Positions 62,292 through 64,000 of a stretch of DNA of 64,000 nucleotides are shown in pieces (the stretch's first letter is position 1; each line of letters opens with the position of its first letter). The notes below the pieces were generated by a model, which did no database searches, had not been told where the DNA came from, and saw nothing but the letters and a program-made list of their open reading frames with translations. This DNA comes from Labedaea rhizosphaerae. GTDB lineage: Bacteria > Actinomycetota > Actinomycetes > Mycobacteriales > Pseudonocardiaceae. The position numbers and the translations under genes are program-made. The stretch lies in NCBI RefSeq assembly GCF_004362825.1, contig NZ_SNXZ01000003.1:1092784-1156783 (forward strand), written 5' to 3'.

Positions 62292-63320
62292 TTACACCGA
62301 ACCTGAAGAGTTTTTCTGTAAGGCGCGGATCTTCTCCTCGATGCCCCCGCCCTGCCACGACCGCTCGCTGAACCGCTCCTGGTCGACCCCGGTCCACTCG
62401 ACCCCGCCGACCGTCAGCTCAGTGTGCGAGTCGGTCATCGTGCCGATCCGGCGCACGCCGATCTTCGCCATCTTCAACGCCAGGATCGCGTCCTCGAGGT
62501 GCTCGGGGTGGACCGCGACGAGCAGGCTCCAGTCGCCCCAGGTCTGGCCAAGCGCGAACGAGTCGAGCCCGGCGAGCTCGCACACCTTCGCCAGCTCCGC
62601 GTCCAGTTCGATCTCGCCGGCCAGATCGGCGCCGAGCCCGTTCGCCTCGGTCAGCAACCGGACGCTGGAGTACAGCCCGTCGGACACGTCCACGGCCGCG
62701 GCCGCAAGCCCCTTCCAGGCCAGCAGCCGACCGGCCTTGAGCTGTGCCTTCGGCCGGCTGGCGCGCTTCCACAACCGCCGGCGCAGCTGCTTGGGAAGGT
62801 CCTCCCGCTCGCGCGTGGCCGCCCACGCCCAGAGGTAGCCGGGATCGCCGATCAGCAGCAACGCGTCCCCCGGCTCGGCGCCGCGGCGGCTGAGCCTCGG
62901 CTCGGCCCACCCGATGGCGGTCGCGGTCAGGTACTTCTCCTTGCCGTCGCGCAGATCGCCGCCCACCACCTGGGTGCGGTGTTTCGCGGCACAGGCGTCC
63001 ACGCCGTCCATCAGCTGCTTGAAGTACTCGGTGGTCGTGGTCGCGGGCAGCGTGTAGTTGACGACCAGCCCGAGCGGCTCGGCCCCGGCCGCGGCGAGAT
63101 CGGACAGGTTGATCGTCGCCAGCAGCCAGCCCTCGTGGAAGGCGGAGATGCCGGGCTCGAGCTTCTCGATCAGCGGCGTCGGGCAGGAATCGGTCGACGC
63201 GACGAGCCCACGGCCGAGCACCGCGCTGTCGTCGCCGAAGCCCTCGACGTGCTGGTAACGAGGGGTCAGCAGCGTGCGGTAGATCCCGCGTTCGCCGAGG
63301 TCGCCCAAGGTCTTGCTCAT
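62292..63320 (-). CDS. ThiL-like (thiamine-monophosphate kinase/AIR-synthase fold) kinase
   Basis: A 342-residue PurM/ThiL-fold protein: GFGDDSAVL, ASTDSCPTPLIEK, LATINLSDLAAAGAEPLGLVVNY, VVGGDLRDG and VDVSDGLYSSVRLL are the ATP/Mg and substrate motifs of ThiL. It would phosphorylate thiamine phosphate or a related compound. It is translated with the dCTP-deaminase-like gene (ATGA overlap) rather than with thiamine genes, so a different substrate is possible. Confidence 0.82.
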   Translation of the reverse strand: MSKTLGDLGERGIYRTLLTPRYQHVEGFGDDSAVLGRGLVASTDSCPTPLIEKLEPGISAFHEGWLLATINLSDLAAAGAEPLGLVVNYTLPATTTTEYFKQLMDGVDACAAKHRTQVVGGDLRDGKEKYLTATAIGWAEPRLSRRGAEPGDALLLIGDPGYLWAWAATREREDLPKQLRRRLWKRASRPKAQLKAGRLLAWKGLAAAAVDVSDGLYSSVRLLTEANGLGADLAGEIELDAELAKVCELAGLDSFALGQTWGDWSLLVAVHPEHLEDAILALKMAKIGVRRIGTMTDSHTELTVGGVEWTGVDQERFSERSWQGGGIEEKIRALQKNSSGSV

Positions 63321-63880
63321 GACGCTCCCAGCCTCGAGGCCCGCACCACGGTGTCGGCGGAGTAGTTCGCGGGCATCCGGGAGTACGGCCGGTGCGCGCC
63401 CGCGCAACGCAACAACATCAGGTTGCCGATCCGGGTACCCGGTCGCAAGTAGACGGTCTGCGACAGTCTGGACACGATTTCCAGGGTGAGGATCGCGCCG
63501 TTGGGATACCCGAAGCCCGGGCTCACCTGGTGGCACAAGACAACGCTGATGCCGAGCCGTGCGTAGTCCGACGTCCCGTCCAGCAACCCGGCCAGGTTGG
63601 GGCTGAGCGCCACGCGTTCGAGGGTCGGTGCGAGCAGCACCTCACCCGGGTCGAGACGCAGCCGGCCCCGGGCGTCCGGCTCGCGCGGAACCAGCCGCGG
63701 ATGGGTGGCGGGATCGGCGATGTCGACGGGCTCGTCGGCCTGCAGGACGAAGGCCTGCGCGCCGAGCCGCACGCTCAACGCGGCCGGGCGCACCAGATCG
63801 GCGTCGAACGGGCTCACGACCAGCTCGCCCTCCGCGATGGCGGAGACGATCTCGTGGTCCGCCAGGACGCCGATGCCCAT
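63317..63880 (-). CDS. dCTP deaminase / dUTPase-family protein
   Basis: A 187-residue trimeric dUTPase-fold protein: LSVRLGAQAFVL, PGEVLLAPTLERVALSPNLAGLLDG, TSDYARLGISVVLCHQVSPGFGY, ILTLEI and PGTRIGNLMLLRC follow Dcd. The usual R-S-S-x-A-R-L-G reads GTSDYARLG, so activity towards dCTP is uncertain. ATG 63880 shares a base with the stop of the gene upstream (TGATG); three genes form one operon. Confidence 0.85.
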   Translation of the reverse strand: MGIGVLADHEIVSAIAEGELVVSPFDADLVRPAALSVRLGAQAFVLQADEPVDIADPATHPRLVPREPDARGRLRLDPGEVLLAPTLERVALSPNLAGLLDGTSDYARLGISVVLCHQVSPGFGYPNGAILTLEIVSRLSQTVYLRPGTRIGNLMLLRCAGAHRPYSRMPANYSADTVVRASRLGAS

Positions 63881-64000
63881 CAGCGGTCCCCTCTGGCCTC
63901 GACGACCGACCGCACCAGGGCCGCCACCTCGCCGGGCGTGATGGCCTTGATGGGTTCGTCCACGGCCTTGCCCGGCACGCAGAAGACGTCGGTCTTCTCG
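63880..64000 (-). CDS. C-terminal end of an unrecognised gene
   Basis: The last 39 codons of a minus-strand gene whose start lies beyond the window (ends DEPIKAITPGEVAALVRSVV...). Too short to classify. Its stop overlaps the start of the Dcd-like gene, so it is the upstream member of the Dcd/ThiL operon. Confidence 0.55.
   Translation of the reverse strand, partial: EKTDVFCVPGKAVDEPIKAITPGEVAALVRSVVEARGDR

Overview
This window is high-GC actinobacterial DNA. The evidence is GC-rich third codon positions, many GTG starts, GTGA/ATGA overlaps between neighbouring genes, LLM flavin oxidoreductases, a DUF222/HNH gene, a PASTA-less receptor Ser/Thr kinase, a STAS protein and actinomycete-type integrase remnants. 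The overall style resembles Pseudonocardiaceae (Lentzea/Saccharothrix/Amycolatopsis group), but no rRNA or marker gene fixes the genus.

Layout. 0-12 kb is ordinary accessory chromosome: an NmrA-type oxidoreductase tail with an alpha/beta hydrolase, an EamA exporter divergent from a LysR regulator, a receptor kinase, a DHA2 drug exporter divergent from its TetR with a four-site operator array, a secreted cupredoxin-like protein, a TetR/LLM oxidoreductase pair, and a DUF222-HNH gene between two inverted ~170-bp repeats. 12-22.4 kb holds a LysE exporter, a small secreted four-cysteine protein and an 8.6-kb gene for a secreted SpvB/Tc/RHS giant with a C-terminal effector-like domain. 22.4-33 kb is a TetR gene divergent from a nine-gene, tightly overlapping organic-acid catabolic operon: MHS symporter, MaoC, SDR, acyl-CoA ligase, enoyl-CoA hydratase, second MaoC, biotin-dependent carboxylase beta and alpha/BCCP subunits, and a CitE-like lyase. 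An 84-nt hairpin whose only non-Watson-Crick stem pairs are G:U precedes it. 33-35.3 kb has a second four-Cys secreted protein, a STAS protein and an orphan Imm49-type immunity protein.

35.6-48.8 kb is a genomic island of visibly lower GC. It is bounded by a 32-bp direct repeat of the 3' end of tRNA-Arg(CCG); the intact tRNA is at the right end, next to the C-terminal remnant of a tyrosine integrase. Cargo: an unrecognised three-gene module, an inverted fragment of a SAVED gene, and a seven-gene type II CBASS anti-phage locus. In that locus a TIR-SAVED effector is followed by a sigma-factor-like protein, an HTH protein and an ImmA/IrrE metallopeptidase (CapH/CapP-like control), then a CD-NTase, the E1-E2 fusion Cap2 and the JAMM protease Cap3.

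48.9-64 kb returns to ordinary chromosome: a PPOX-family protein, a GNAT protein, a MacB/FtsX-type ABC exporter divergent from a NarL-type two-component system, an amidohydrolase divergent from a MerR-TipAS regulator, a secreted EEP-fold protein, an ABC-F protein coupled to a TIGR01777 epimerase, and a ThiL-like kinase coupled to a dCTP-deaminase-like protein and a truncated upstream gene.

All functional calls are from reading motifs and context; no database search was run.
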